DNA from: Dipetalonema caudispina
Lineage: Eukaryota > Nematoda > Chromadorea > Rhabditida > Onchocercidae
DNA length: 64,000 nt
NCBI GenBank assembly: GCA_013365325.1
Contig: JABVXV010000123.1
Coordinates: 1-64,000 of the forward strand
Reading direction: 5' to 3'
The translations under genes were made by a program, and so were the position numbers. Below are positions 51,472 through 63,818 of the stretch, in pieces; the stretch's first letter is position 1, and each line of letters opens with the position of its first letter. The notes under the pieces were generated by a model. It saw nothing but the letters and a program-made list of their open reading frames with translations, did no database searches and was not told where the DNA came from.

Positions 51472-52090
51472 CTTGAATATAATTTAATAATATCATATTT
51501 CTTGTAAAAATAATTTTAAGCTTTTTTAAATATTTTTACAACATTATTTTCTTTGTAAGACTTGACTTATTTCTTTTTATCTAAATCAAATTTCAGTTTT
51601 CTTTTCCTTTTTTAAAGTATTATGATTTCAGAGAACTATTCAATGATAATATTTACTTTGCTATTACCAAAATACTTTTAGAAGATAACAAGACACAGTA
51701 ACTTGAGTAACAATAATTTGAATTGAACCAAATGTCCAATTTTCAATGAATCAACCTTTTTAAAAATACGTTGGAAAAATTGAACCTCGATAGCTTAATC
51801 AAAAAAAGAAAAAGTACAAGAATTTCATTCCATATTTGAAATTACGACACTTCTAAAAATTCGATTTATTGAAAAATTTTACTCCATAGCTAATTATTTG
51901 ATCAGTTTCTAATTCTTAGCTGCATTTTGTGTTTCTTCATTCACTAAATAATAACCATCAAACAGAATTTGTAATTTATGAAATCGTTGAATCTGTCATA
52001 GTTATAATATTACTTCTAGCGCTTTTAATTGCAATATAAAAATTTAAAAAAAAAAAGCAGATTGGATGACTTTAAAGTACCTACTTTACC

Positions 52091-52145
52091 TTATGAATAA
52101 TAATGATGATAATGGTAATAATAATAATAATTATTAATAATAGTA

Positions 52146-52237
<92 letters not shown>
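52091..52237. repeat. (AAT)n trinucleotide microsatellite
   Basis: Imperfect at the left (ATG and GTA interruptions) and almost pure AAT from about 52150 to 52237. Confidence 0.96.
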
Positions 52238-52239
<2 letters not shown>

Positions 52240-52531
52240 GAAGAAAATAATAATTCAACTAAATTATAATGATACGAAAACTATTTTATGGAAAACACTT
52301 GTTTACCGCACTTATTTTATTTCTAATTTTTCGATATCTCAATATTTTGTTATCAAAATTAATAAAATTAAAAGTAATATAAATAAACAAACAGAAGTTA
52401 GCAATAAATTTGTAGCAGTCTATCCCGTAACAATAGTAACAGTAGCAGGATTTTGAATTAGAAATGATCAGCTAGCAATAGGAAATATCTAAATAAAAAA
52501 TGAACTTTTAAAAATTAAATAATGCTGTGTT

Positions 52532-52541
52532 GCGCATGCGC
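52532..52541. promoter_or_regulatory. GCGCATGCGC palindrome, NRF1-like
   Basis: A perfect 10-bp palindrome that matches the animal NRF1 core (TGCGCATGCGC) in otherwise AT-rich DNA. It lies about 1.1 kb upstream of the collagen gene. Function is a guess. Confidence 0.25.
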
Positions 52542-53644
52542 CGTTGTATTAAAGTTATGAATACATTGGATAATAAATAGTAACGTTGAAAATATATTAG
52601 AAGAAAACAAAAAAAAAAAAAGTGAAATTTGATCTTTTCTAAGCATACCGACAAAAAACAATCTTCATATTCCGTATTAGACGGTAAATGTTTTTTTATG
52701 AAGTATTTTCTTTTGCGGATACTGATTTCTGGCTATTTACTATAAGTGCTACAATCATGAAATTTCTGAAATTATTTCTGCATTGTAAGAATCAATCAAA
52801 GAGCAACGATAATCACGATGATTATATTTTTCATTTTTCCCTACAAACATTGAAAATACTACGATATGATACATAAGTTTAAATGACATATGTAAATTTC
52901 TGATACTAGCAAAAAAATTTCATGAAACAATTCATATTTAATATCTTGAAATATAAAAATTTATGCATAAAAAAAGTAATTAAAATTATGACTAACTTGT
53001 TGGAATCATACATGTTTAATGATGAAATAAGCTGGTCAAATTTTAAAAATATGACAATTTCATTTATTTATTCACTTTCGTTTCAGTAACTAAATGACCT
53101 CTGAATGATGCTAAATCGGTAAACTAGACGTGGTTATCAACATAATTTTTTTTTTATCATAATAATTTCTTGAATAATTTTTCTTTTATATAAAAGATAT
53201 GAGGAGAGAATGATAGAAGATATTATCATTATAATAAAATGAATGAAATTTTTGAAAATTTCAAACTAAATCTTTCCTTTCTATCCAAATTGTCATAACA
53301 AAAGAATTACCAATTGTCATAACAATATAAATAAAGAAAAAATAAATGACAAAAGATAATTCGTTTTTTTTTTGCTTCTATTTACAATACGTATCATTTG
53401 TGTCTAAGAATAGATATTTATGAAAATTTCAAATGAATATTTTTCATTAAAATACTTAATAGCATTCGAAAAATTTTATGAAAAAGAGAAAAAATTAGAA
53501 ATTATACCAAAAAAAAAAAAAAAATCCACAAACTTAACCCTTAATAGTTCAATAAAAAAAATGGAAAAATGAAAAAATCGAGTTGAGCAAAAAGAGAAAA
53601 AGAAAAAAAAAGCCATCGGATTCTTCAAATAATAATAGTAATAT

Positions 53645-53792
53645 CATAATAATTAATGGAATATCATTTATGTCAACAAATAAAATAAATTTGGCTATAA
53701 AATAATTTCCAGTTAACAATAATGATGTCGCAATAATTAATAAAATATTAATTATGTCAACAAATAAGATGAATTTGACAAAACAATAATTT
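53645..53792. repeat. Diverged direct repeat, about 64 bp
   Basis: Copy one 53645-53708 and copy two 53730-53792 share AATAATTAAT near the start, TTATGTCAACAAATAA in the middle and AATAATTT at the end, at a period of about 85 bp. Confidence 0.75.
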
Positions 53793-56700
53793 GAATGATG
53801 AAATATTATTTTGTTGTAATGTTCTTTATAAAAGAATACTTAATAATTCATTAAATGAGTATTTTTGTATGCTTGAAATGAGAGTTGCATCAGGAAGTGA
53901 TAAAACAAAGATGAATTAGATGAAAAGGAATTAAAAGATAAATGAATTGATCTTTTTACAACAATTTCCATTACACACTTCAATAATTCCTTACAAAATA
54001 TTCTTCAAATACATATATGACTATGTATCCTTTCCCATATCATTGACATACAAAGCTCAATGTTTCTTTTTAAAATTTCCTTTTAAAGAAACCCTCAGGG
54101 TAATATTGTTTCATCTGATGCATATGTCCGTATGTTTCTGTGTATCTGTCTGTTTTTTAAATAAATGAAAAAAAAAAGGAAAAAAAAAAGAAGAAAACGA
54201 ATTTTTAAAAGTGTTTAAATTTATGTGAAATTTATTCACAGAAATTAAACATTCCAACAAATATTTAGACAATGATAATAATGAAAAAATTAAGAAACAG
54301 CTTATCGTTATCATTCAGCTAGTGGTCAAGTCGTTTTATTATGTTTAAAAAAATAATTAGCTTTTTAAATTGTATAATTGCTTCAATTTTTTCGAATATT
54401 TTCTTGGATTTTTTTGAAAACTTGTCACAAATGTAATTAAATGAAAATTTTGCCATTTATGAGTGGTGATTCAAAGAAGTATTTTAAACGATTTAAATAT
54501 CATACTAGTATGAGTAAAATGCAAGTTTTACTTGAATAACGACATACATTTATCATTGCCAGGATGTTTGTAATAGAAATAAATGGGGGACTAAATTTTT
54601 TATATTTGTAAAATTTCATTTCTGTAAAATTCATTATTAGGATTTTTGGCGATTTGATGGATAAAATCCAATAATAAGATTCGAAATGTGACATAACCAT
54701 ATATTAACTTTCTAAAAGGCCCTCAAGATGGATATGCTATGAAATTATTCGGCTTGATATTCTTGCTATGAACAGTTAAAATCACATTAAATAATTCGTT
54801 GCGAACTTCGTTTGCTTTAAATTTGGTTTAAATTTAATTAGTGAATTCGTGCAAGAAATAAAAGATAAAAACGTTATGATAAGTGAGAAAATGCGAAATA
54901 AATAGTCTGTTTGAATAAATATATCATTTCCGATAAACTAATATCATTTTTTGCGGCATTTTCATGACAAAAATGAATAATTTCTGCAATTCTTTTAAAT
55001 TTTTTTTCGTCCTTAACTTTCGATTTTTTCCCATAATATTCATAATTAGAATATTTGGAAATTTAAATTATCACTGGATATAGCCTATTAAACCATATAT
55101 AAACAAATAGGATTGAACAAAATTATTTTAAGTGATATTTTCATATTTCATTTTAGAATTCACTAAAACTAAGATATTGGGAGAATTTTCATATCTCATT
55201 GGATTTTACGACAACAACCACGAATGAAATAATATTATCGCAAAACTGAAGTTCGGTGAGAGAAAATAAGAGACGAAATTTCAAAATTTGTTTGCCATTC
55301 TTGTTAGTAGAAATTTAATTAAATTCATTATGTTACAGCAAACAGTGCAATCAATTGTTAAATAATTGTGGACAATTTATATTTACAAACATTTTACTCA
55401 ATTTAATAAAGGTTATTAAACTGTTCAAATTTTTTCAACAACAAATTATCGTCTTTTTAAATAATTCTTTCGATAGCAATACAACTAGCTCACATGATGT
55501 TTGTTAAAATCTAACATAGCGAAAATAGTCCTACTAATGATTAAACCAATTCCGATATTTGATATTGGTATACTGAAATTAATGGATGCGATTATCGTTC
55601 CTATCCACTTGTTTATGCTTACATTTGATTTTTGAAATGCTTCCTTTACAATCACGCATAATATAATTTATTTAAACTAATTTGACCATAAATGCATGCA
55701 AATTTGAATTTAAATACTTTACCAAATTTCAATTTCTAAGTCATTACACGCATATATATCACGAAAAAACTTCTTTTTTTACCTATAGTCTTAGCTAAAA
55801 TCTTTACAGTTTTGTTGTTTTTGGGCGAGAAAAAAAATCCTCGAAAAAAAAATCACCATTTAAACAAAAGGAAATGGAATGAATGTTCGTTTAACAATCA
55901 TTTACAGGAATAGTTTTGAAAAAAGGGATTTAAAATTTCACAGATTATTTTAGTTTAAAATCTTCATAAATTTTTTATTTGTATGGGAAAAAAGACTTCG
56001 CAAGAAAAAAAGAAATTTTTCAAACAAGATGAACGGACGAATGAATCTTTTTATAATTATTTTACGGAGATTTTTTCAAATAAAAAATAAGAAAAAAAAA
56101 AATTTTCAAAACATGTTCAGCTAGACATCTGTTCCTTTTTCAAATCTAATTAATTAAAATTCATTAGCAGATAATCACAAAGAAGGATGTATGCCTGTCA
56201 ACTTTTTTATGGTATCTTTTATTTGTAAGAAAAATTACTATTGCCCAACATGAACAGTAGGTAAAGGAAAAAAAAAATGTTGTTTCACGTGTTATTTTAA
56301 TCCGGAAAAAAATTTTTGAAAAGAAGAAGAAAAGAAAAAAAGATTGATGAAACTTGTTCGAGAAAAATTTGTTAACAGAAATTTTTTATTGTCCACATAA
56401 TTATGAAACTATTAATGAATCCTTGGAAATTATAATCGAGTCTACATTATCGCTAATAATTAACTTAATAAACAATACTTATCTTTTCTTTTACTAAAAG
56501 TAAGATGGATAAAATGGCAATGTAATGCATGCATTGAATAATGTTACTATATTAAATGCAAAGAAGTAAATGTTTTCAATTTTTTTCACCACATTATGCT
56601 ATCAGTTCTTGGGAAGTAATTCTTAGGTAAAAATAGTCATTGAAAAAATATGAAGAAAGATGGGAAAATCTAACTTTTTTGCAATTTTTTTCTATCACTA

Positions 56701-58221
56701 AATCACTAACTGTTACCTTAATCTTAAGGTCAAAGTAATTATCTTCATTTGTTATAGGAATATGAAAAAGCAACCTATTTTTCATCAAAAGGGATAAATA
56801 ATATGTTAACGTTAATTTCTAAAAATAAATCCCCACTCTTTTCCAAAAAAAAAAGAAAAATTCAACATGCATCTATTCAATTCTTTTGGTAAGCGCAAAT
56901 TAAATTTGCAAAAAAATACTTTAAAATTTGACTAATATATTGTCTAAATGACATACCTTATTGCTTTAAACTGCAGTAAAGAAGTATTGTTATTTGCTAA
57001 TATCAGCTTATACGACATTTTGTGAAACATAATCTTGAAAGTTTCAACTACTAACAATATTAAAAACATTTATTTTTACTCAGTAATGATTTCCCTTTTA
57101 AGTACATCCATTTATCAGTTATCAATGTTTATCTATTTATTGGTATGGTTATATATTCTTCCTTTCTTATCATTCCTCCAATAACACAGGTGAGTTGAAC
57201 GAACAAACTTCAATATTGACATCCTTTACATCATTTGACTTTTTACTTTACAATCACTCATTTGATGATTGTTATTAATTATTCAGCAAAGAATGAAAAT
57301 AATTGAATTAAAAGTAATTACTGCAAGATTTATGATATAATACTACATGCTATGAATTTCTCTTATTTTTCCACCCTTCCCCTCAATTTGGGTTTAATTA
57401 ATTAAATATCCACTGAAATTGCATTATCAATCCAAGCTAACAAAGGAAATTGGTAATGAGCTATTAGGATTAACTAAAAATAGGATGAGTCTATAAAAGT
57501 CTAGGCTTCTTTTATTAATATCGCACAAAAGGAAATAGTCAATTAATTAAATCATAATTAGCACTGCTGATTTCATTAGCTATGTCAATGTTATTTGTTC
57601 GAAATTTCTTTCAGTTTTGATCATAATTATTTCTGGTACTACAATAAGTGAATGGTAGTAGTGAGTGATAGTAATATTCACTGATTCTCGAATATTGGTC
57701 TTTTTCTGTTTAAAAGTATTTCTACAAAGATAGCTTCTTTGATTTATAAGGAGAAACTTTCGCTGAATAAGCGCAAAAATATTTTGAAAATTTCCACTCC
57801 TTTAAAAAATATTTATCAGTCATTATTGTCAGAAACGCTTCATACCTTTTGGTTAGATGTATTCAACCAACATTCTTTGCAATCAATCCAGTTTCCAGTG
57901 AAATCATCTTCCTTTTTCACTGGATATGTCAATTAACAGTTGCTTTAGAAGAAAAATGAAAAAACGTTGACATTAACTGATGTTGAAAAGTTTCACTCGC
58001 AATTCTTGGAATTTTCAATTTTTGATTTATTGATCTTCTTCACTAATTTTCATACAGAAGATCCGATTAATCTTTGCAACGGAAGTATTTAATTGTGAAC
58101 TTCGCAAACTGTTTGCTGTAGTACTCAATCGAAAACTACTTAATATGGTTGAAAATCGAACATATTTTTGGGGCTGCAAATATCATAACCCGAAAATTGC
58201 ATTGATACTAATAAAAGTACA

Positions 58222-58619
58222 AACCTTATAAATACGGCTGGAAATGGTGTAAATACAGTTGGAAATGATATAAATACACTTCGAAACGGTACAAATACAG
58301 TTGCAAAACATATAAATACATTTGGAAACGGTATAAATACAGTTGCAAACCGTATAAATATAGTTGGAAACGGTATAAGTATAGGTGAAAACGGTATAAA
58401 TATAGTTGGAAACGGTATAAGTATAGATGAAAACGGTATAAATATAGCTGGAAACGGTATAAAAACAATCGTAAACCGTATATAGTCGGAAACGGTATAA
58501 GTATAGATGAAAACGGTAGAAATATAGTTGAAAACGGTATAAAAACAATTGTAAACCGTATAAATATAGTTGGAAACGGTATAAATGCAGTCGGAAACGG
58601 TATTAATACAGTTATAACA
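58222..58619. repeat. 21-bp minisatellite, about 18 to 19 units
   Basis: Consensus unit GGAAACGGTATAAATATAGTT (21 bp, written here as its single unit boundary choice: GGAAACGGTATAAATATAGT plus T). Unit length is a multiple of three throughout, apart from one unit shortened by four bases near 58482. Four-unit blocks at about 58410-58487 and 58488-58571 resemble each other, indicating a higher-order duplication. Confidence 0.93.
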
Positions 58620-58660
58620 GGATCAGGAAGTGGAATCTTAATAACATTAAAGATGTACTG

Positions 58661-58681
58661 TGAGAGAGAAAGAGAGAGAAA
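58661..58681. repeat. (GA)n short tract
   Basis: GAGAGAGAAAGAGAGAGAAAG, which encodes alternating Glu/Arg within the tail of the heptad-repeat frame. Confidence 0.85.
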
Positions 58682-59805
58682 GCAGATGAGCAAAAAAGAA
58701 CAGCTTTACAAGTACGTCGTTGATTCTAATCCGCTCTTCAAGTCTCTTTACAAAGCGTAAGAAAAGTTCCGTCAACGTAAAGCGGGATGAAGCGAGCGGG
58801 AAACGATACGCGTTCTGTCTATTGTTTGCTACTGTACTATATACTGTACGCAGCAAGCTGTTCTTCGCACAACCTTTCGACATTGCTCGTATTTACGTGC
58901 TATACGTCAATTACCGTTGCTATTTACAAACACATTGATTGCAAGGAAAAATGGTACGTCTTCAAATTTTGCTTGCGTAAAATGATTGATGCATTTTTGT
59001 AGTATGGAAACATAAAATTAGAGAGTAAACTGAGTTACGTTATTTTTTGTTCACTAATCAGCGGCGTTTTATTAACTCTTATAGTGATACGCTAAAAAAA
59101 CTTCAACATGATACCACCAATTCTTTATAATGTTTTAACTTGCAGTTACATGATCAGATGCTATCTTCGGCAGTTCTACTAATTCATCATTATTTCTGGA
59201 TAAGCTTTGGCATTGGCCAATTCTTGGCATATATTATTCTAATTTTCGTAGCGGAAATCCAAAAAATTCGAAATTCTCCTGAAATATTTTGAAAGTTCTA
59301 CCTCGTCAATTCTCCAAGCAGTGTTTCTGTCTCAAAGATAAGCTCTTCACATGGTAATGGTATCATTTTTGTTTCAGTTTTCAATACTGATAATTTAATG
59401 AAGGGAATAAAGTTCAAGAAGTTGCTGATGTAGCAATTAGTTGGATGAAGTGAAGAGCGAAGAAAAAATCAATGTCAGCGATAGTGTATTAGCTAGCAGA
59501 GGAATACAAAGTATCTAATTAGAAAGGATTGACTATCCTAAGTTTATTTCTGTAAAAAGAAAAGTTGGCTCATAACATTTTGAGAACTTAGCCTGGAACA
59601 AGTACAATACATATTAGATAACAATAGGCTAAAAGATTATTTTGAATATTGGCTGTGAGAAATTTTGCATATGAAAATATTTGCTATATAATTTGCAATG
59701 ACCTCATCATTCTGTCTATTCGCATTCTTTAGCACTCAGTTACATTGTGTTTCTGTGTTCTTTCTCGTGCGGAAAAATTTTTTATCCATCACTTTGTTGG
59801 TACAG

Positions 59806-59832
59806 TGGTCAATACGCGTAGCTTATTGACCA
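59806..59832. repeat. Perfect 9-bp inverted repeat
   Basis: TGGTCAATA (59806-59814), a nine-base loop, then TATTGACCA (59824-59832). It could form a hairpin. No flanking RNA gene signature recognised. Confidence 0.6.
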
Positions 59833-61140
59833 GTGGAGAATATAAGGATTGTACGGTGCATTAGGTTCGTTTTGTTGCCCCTGCCGCGCTTTCTATTTCA
59901 ATTAATCAAAGTTTGAACATCTTTTTTTTTTTTTACAAAATATAAAATGCATAATCACATGGCTACTATTCAGGAAAAATTCATCTTTAACTGCTTGATT
60001 AGGTATTCTGTGAGTTTTAGATTGAACCAGATGATGTTAACAACTGATATCAAACTGCTTTTTTTTGACAGATTCTAGTTTGATATAAGCAATTCCAGAG
60101 TAGTCTGATATGATTTTCTTGATAAAGTTGATTCAAATTGTTTATAGTAAGCTGGCGTTACAAAAATATCAAAAACAATAAGAATTGAATTTTAGTGATT
60201 GGATATTTTTGAATCAATTTACACATTTAGGACGCTAATAACATGGATATCATTCTGAAACTGAGATGGAACATTTTTTCAATATAATTGTATAAAATTC
60301 CATATTGCTTAATTTGATTTCATAATTTCAGTTAATCTTTACAGTTTTTCTAATGTTCCATTTCAAACGAGAGAAAATATTTAGTTTTCAAAACTATATC
60401 TGATACCATAATGTGCTCATTTTTCGGTGCAACATTGGAAACATCGATTTATCAGTTTTTGATCGCCTTGTCTTATTTTTGGGGAAATACATCAAATAGA
60501 CTACCTTTTGGTGAACATAATTCTATTTCGATCTCATACAATGACAGAAAATTTTTTATTCATTTTTAAATTGGTTCTTTAATTTTCTTCAATGTTTAAA
60601 TGTTGGAGGATTTTGAATAGTAATACTATCGCCAGGTGTGAAAATTCTATATTATTAGACTCGTTACTTACTGCTTTAGTATGGTATGGTTTATCTGACA
60701 CACTGTTTTTGATATAGCAAACGATGGTAGACTACTAAATACGTAGTATAACAGTATAGTATATTATATCATGATGGTATGACCCCTCTTATGGCAATTT
60801 AAATTGCTGACCTTACCACATTGATCATTTCTGTCGTGAGGAACCGTTGGGTCAATTTAGCTCTAGCTTTTTGCTGCCAAAAATTGTACATCTTATTGAA
60901 GTGGTCATACCTAAAATTGATCATTTTTATATCTTTTGATGACAATTTTTCTAGAAAGTTGATTGTTTTATTGTAAAATCTGTTTAGTTAGGGTTAGATC
61001 ATGCTTGATTTATCTAACTTCAAGTTAGCGTATTACTTACTTTTTGATTTGCCACGAGAGCAGAAAAACTCCTACAACTGAATTTCCTTTCTTTTTTCGG
61101 AATTTCAAAATTTTCAACCCCTACTAAGTTTCATTTTTTT

Positions 61141-61147
61141 TTTGTAG
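61141..61147 (+). other. Splice or SL acceptor before RING gene A
   Basis: A long T run ending TTTGTAG (61147) sits four bases before the ATG at 61152. Confidence 0.6.
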
Positions 61148-61151
61148 ATAA

Positions 61152-62100
61152 ATGACGCTACCACAACTTCAATGTGTCATATGTTTTTCGGCTGCTGCTT
61201 TCAATGAACTTTCGGCTCTGCATTGTGGCCACACATTTCATTTTTTTTGCATTTGGGAATGGATGAAAGTATGCTCGTATTATATTTTTTGAATATTACT
61301 TTCAGTCAGTTAGACTTTATTTTCTACCTAAGTGATGGTGTGTTTAAAGCTTTAAACAATTTTGATACTTAGTAATACTAATACTTATGTTCCTTCTAAT
61401 CATTTCAATAATATTTTTTCTTTCACTTATAGTTTTACTCATTTTGTTTGGTAATTAAACTATTAATTCAATAGTTGAACTATACCTATCCCTTGCTATT
61501 CTCTAATAAGTTGTTTTCCACGAAATTATATAAAATTTCTTTCCAGAATCGAATGCAATGCCCGGTATGTCGGAAGAAGATAGCAGGAAAGGATTTAGTC
61601 AGCTTATTATCATTTCAAATCGTAAAGGATGATTCCAGTATTGGAAATTATTATGAACCCGAATTGCAAAACATGGTTTTTATTTTCGTTTAAATTCATT
61701 TAATTATGAAAGCAGGAGAAGAAATGAAGTGGATATATAATAAACTAGAACTATCTAGAACGTATAGTATAATGAATAAGTAGATTAAAACAGATGGTTT
61801 GAAACTCAGGGAAGTTGTTGATCATCCTTTATGGTGTAAAGGTTAATATCGGCTAAGAGCTGTAATTTCACTGAATATTGGGCAATCTCCTGAATTACTG
61901 GATTTTATTTTATTTATTTTTTACTGTATTTTTTACTTTGTTTTATCGGACATAAATTATCTCTTTTATCATAACCAATGTTTCAGTTTCGAGACGCCTT
62001 CAGATATCCTTTCTATCCGCCAGAATTGCGTAGTGCTTACTTATGTCGAAAAATTCAAGTGGTAGATTTTGATTTTAGTTCTATAGTGGACTATTTTTAA
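61152..62100 (+). CDS. RING-H2 finger protein A, TRAIP-like
   Basis: Three exons, 61152-61268, 61547-61675 and 61987-62100, give 119 residues if the last exon runs to the TAA at 62098-62100. A RING-H2 finger fills the first two exons: CVIC, then CGHTFHFFC, then CPVCRKKI, with C-x2-C, C-x-H-x2-H-x2-C and C-x2-C ligands all present. Such fingers recruit E2 enzymes for ubiquitin transfer. The spacing and the following LLSFQI resemble the TRAIP/RNF206 group, in which a coiled coil follows; here the third exon (FRDAFRYPFYPPELRSAY) is not coiled coil and not recognised. A phase-0 donor (CAA|GTGGTA at 62058) could join this gene to the RING exons at 63028, making one double-RING protein. Confidence 0.75.
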
Positions 62101-63024
62101 CCTCAAATCATAACATAATCAGTAAAATCAATACTTACTAGTAAAAAAAAAGCTACTATTCTTAATCAGTTTTCGATAAGATAGTGGCTGTCATAAACCC
62201 ATAAGCCTTAAAAATATGTAAAATTTAGAGTTATTAGATTGTGTACTATGAAACGGTTAGTATAAATTAGCTTCAAACATGCAGCAGTTAGCCTAAATTA
62301 GCCTCAAATATGGGACAGTTCAAAAGCATTACCTATTGTACAAAAGTTATTATTTATTGGAAGCAAGTAGTTCATTTATTGTCGAAAATTTCAATTAATC
62401 ATTAAGCATTGACGCAAAATTTGATTTCAAAATGATTTCCAGACATATAGTCAATAATGACCTAACTTATTGTAAGTTAAATGTAGCTTTTAGTGATCAT
62501 CCACTTCTAAAATCGAAAATTGTACATTATGCTAATTGAAAATCAGAGAATTCTAAACTGTTTATGATAATGTACACCATAATGAAGTAAGATATGAGAT
62601 ATGGCATGATGCTGGAACTACAAGTCTAACCATAACCGACGACATCTCTTCAAATTCATTTTTTCCTAGTTGGACGTTGTTTACACAGGTTCCATCCCAT
62701 TCATGGATGAATCAATTTGTAATGGAACATCCTCTCCTTTGTTATGTAATATCAAAAAATTAGCATACATCTAAATGGTATGTAAGCGAATTCGGTCCCA
62801 TAACCTTAATAAACGGATACATTATTCTTCGAATCAGAAATCTTATCATCTTGAAGGCATTAGTGATTCAAAAAGGATAAGGGTGAAAGTCAATTCATTT
62901 CCTTCGACAGTAAATGAGATAATTTTTTTTAAGAAGTCATTAGCTTTACATTTGGTACTTTTCAATTTCATTTCCTCTTAAATCGCATAAATGAAGTTCA
63001 TATTTTAAGCTTTGGCTTCTTGAA
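62101..63024. other. Between the two RING modules
   Basis: Either an intergenic spacer or a 1-kb intron. It holds a 31-bp tandem duplication. The 68-codon frame at 62775-62981 has no recognised domain. Confidence 0.5.
62256..62317. repeat. 31-bp tandem duplication, two copies
   Basis: 62256-62286 and 62287-62317; both begin GTTAG and share TAAATTAGC.TCAAA.ATG. Confidence 0.88.
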
Positions 63025-63027
63025 CAG

Positions 63028-63818
63028 ATGAAAGAATTCGAATTAAAAAATATTGAAGAAGAGATACAATGCAATTTCTGTTCGAAGCGCCTTCATTTGA
63101 CCGATATTGCTGCATTACGCTGCGGTCATACATTTCACCCTTATTGTATTTCACGACAGGTTAAAGTGAGTCTCAAATAGTAATGTATTTGAACAGAAAA
63201 TCGAACCCACTAATCAAAAAAGCTGTGAATTGCTTCCAAATAGTATTGTGGGAAATTATAATAAATATGGTAGAACCATTGCAAATTTCTTCCTATATGC
63301 TTTCAAACTGATAAAGTAAGAACTTCAGATCTACTCGCACTAAAATTCCATTCTTATTATTTTTGTCACAGGACCACTCTTATTCTCTTGTCATGTCGGA
63401 TATTTTTGCTTCATTACTTAGTTGGCAAAAATGAACCTGTTAATTTAATTCAATCCCATTTTATATCCACGAATATTTGATCTATGATATCTTAAAAAAA
63501 AAAGTTAAGATGAGAGAACTAAATGCAGTTCAGAACTGAATTTTTTCATTAAGCTGCTTCTTTCCTATAATCATATATTCAATCTATATTATACGTAATA
63601 ACAAATAAGTTTCGTAATTAACTTTCTGGCAAATCTTCGTGAATTAATTAAGATGGTCGTCTCATAGTTTTGCTTCGAATTTGCAGATTGGTCATAAATG
63701 CCCGGTTTGTAAGGAAAAAGTTCAAGAAAATAGTATCATTCCGCGCCTGTTTTTTGAAATCCGCGAAAAGAACGACAACAGCTCTACCATCAAAGAAGCG
63801 GCAGTACTAGTAGATCAG
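63028..63818 (+). CDS. RING-H2 finger protein B, TRAIP-like, runs off window
   Basis: Exons 63028-63165 and 63687-63818, phase 0, and at least one more beyond the right edge because the second ends at a plausible donor (GATCAG|GTTTTT). If that donor were not used the frame would stop at 63878. The finger reads CNFC, then CGHTFHPYC, then CPVCKEKV, with the same ligand spacing and the same intron position (after a Lys codon, before the last Cys pair) as module A. IIPRLFFEI after the finger matches the TRAIP-type IINKLFFDL. The first codon, ATG, directly follows an acceptor (TTCTTGAACAG), so this is either the start of a separate, possibly trans-spliced gene or an internal exon of a double-RING gene that begins at 61152. 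Confidence 0.72.

Larger units (their letters stand above)
51472..58191. other. 6.7-kb gene-poor region
   Basis: AT-rich DNA with an AAT microsatellite, a 64-bp direct repeat, homopolymer runs and one GC-rich palindrome. The frames at 52238-52456, 53947-54168, 54111-54314, 56594-56788 and 57739-57936 have no family or splice support. Its left end is the promoter side of the collagen gene. Confidence 0.5.
58192..58760 (+). pseudogene. Heptad-repeat protein gene, frame broken
   Basis: The plus strand reads as seven-residue units of consensus (G/E)NGINIV, with variants GNGISID, GNGIKTI and VNRINIV, from about 58213. In one repeat unit, four bases (AATA) present in sister units are missing near 58482. 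The first frame therefore stops at TAG 58483-58485, while the same repeat resumes in the next frame and runs on through a non-repeated tail (VITGSGSGILITL, then a Lys/Glu-rich segment, then QLYKYVVDSNPLFKSLYKA) to TAA 58758-58760. No ATG or clear acceptor precedes the repeat in frame (TAA at 58189), so the 5' part is in an unseen exon or lost. The long minus-strand frames over the same DNA (58183-58548, 58226-58693) arise because a 21-bp unit without stops stays open in several frames. I do not recognise the protein. It could also be an intact gene with a sequencing error. Confidence 0.45.
58761..61147. other. Intergenic, no gene seen
   Basis: The left 200 bases (to about 58930) are richer in G+C than the surroundings and open in several frames on both strands without family signal. 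The rest is AT-rich. A perfect 9-bp hairpin is listed separately. No gene is supported. Confidence 0.5.

Noticed and set aside
57385..57410. GGGTTTAATTAATTAA, partly like the start of nematode spliced-leader RNA
   Set aside because: Only the first ten or so bases match; the rest of the leader and the Sm site are absent.
58183..58693. Two long minus-strand frames rich in Tyr, Leu, Phe and Arg
   Set aside because: They are consequences of a stop-free 21-bp repeat. The plus-strand reading continues into a non-repeated tail and so explains the region better.
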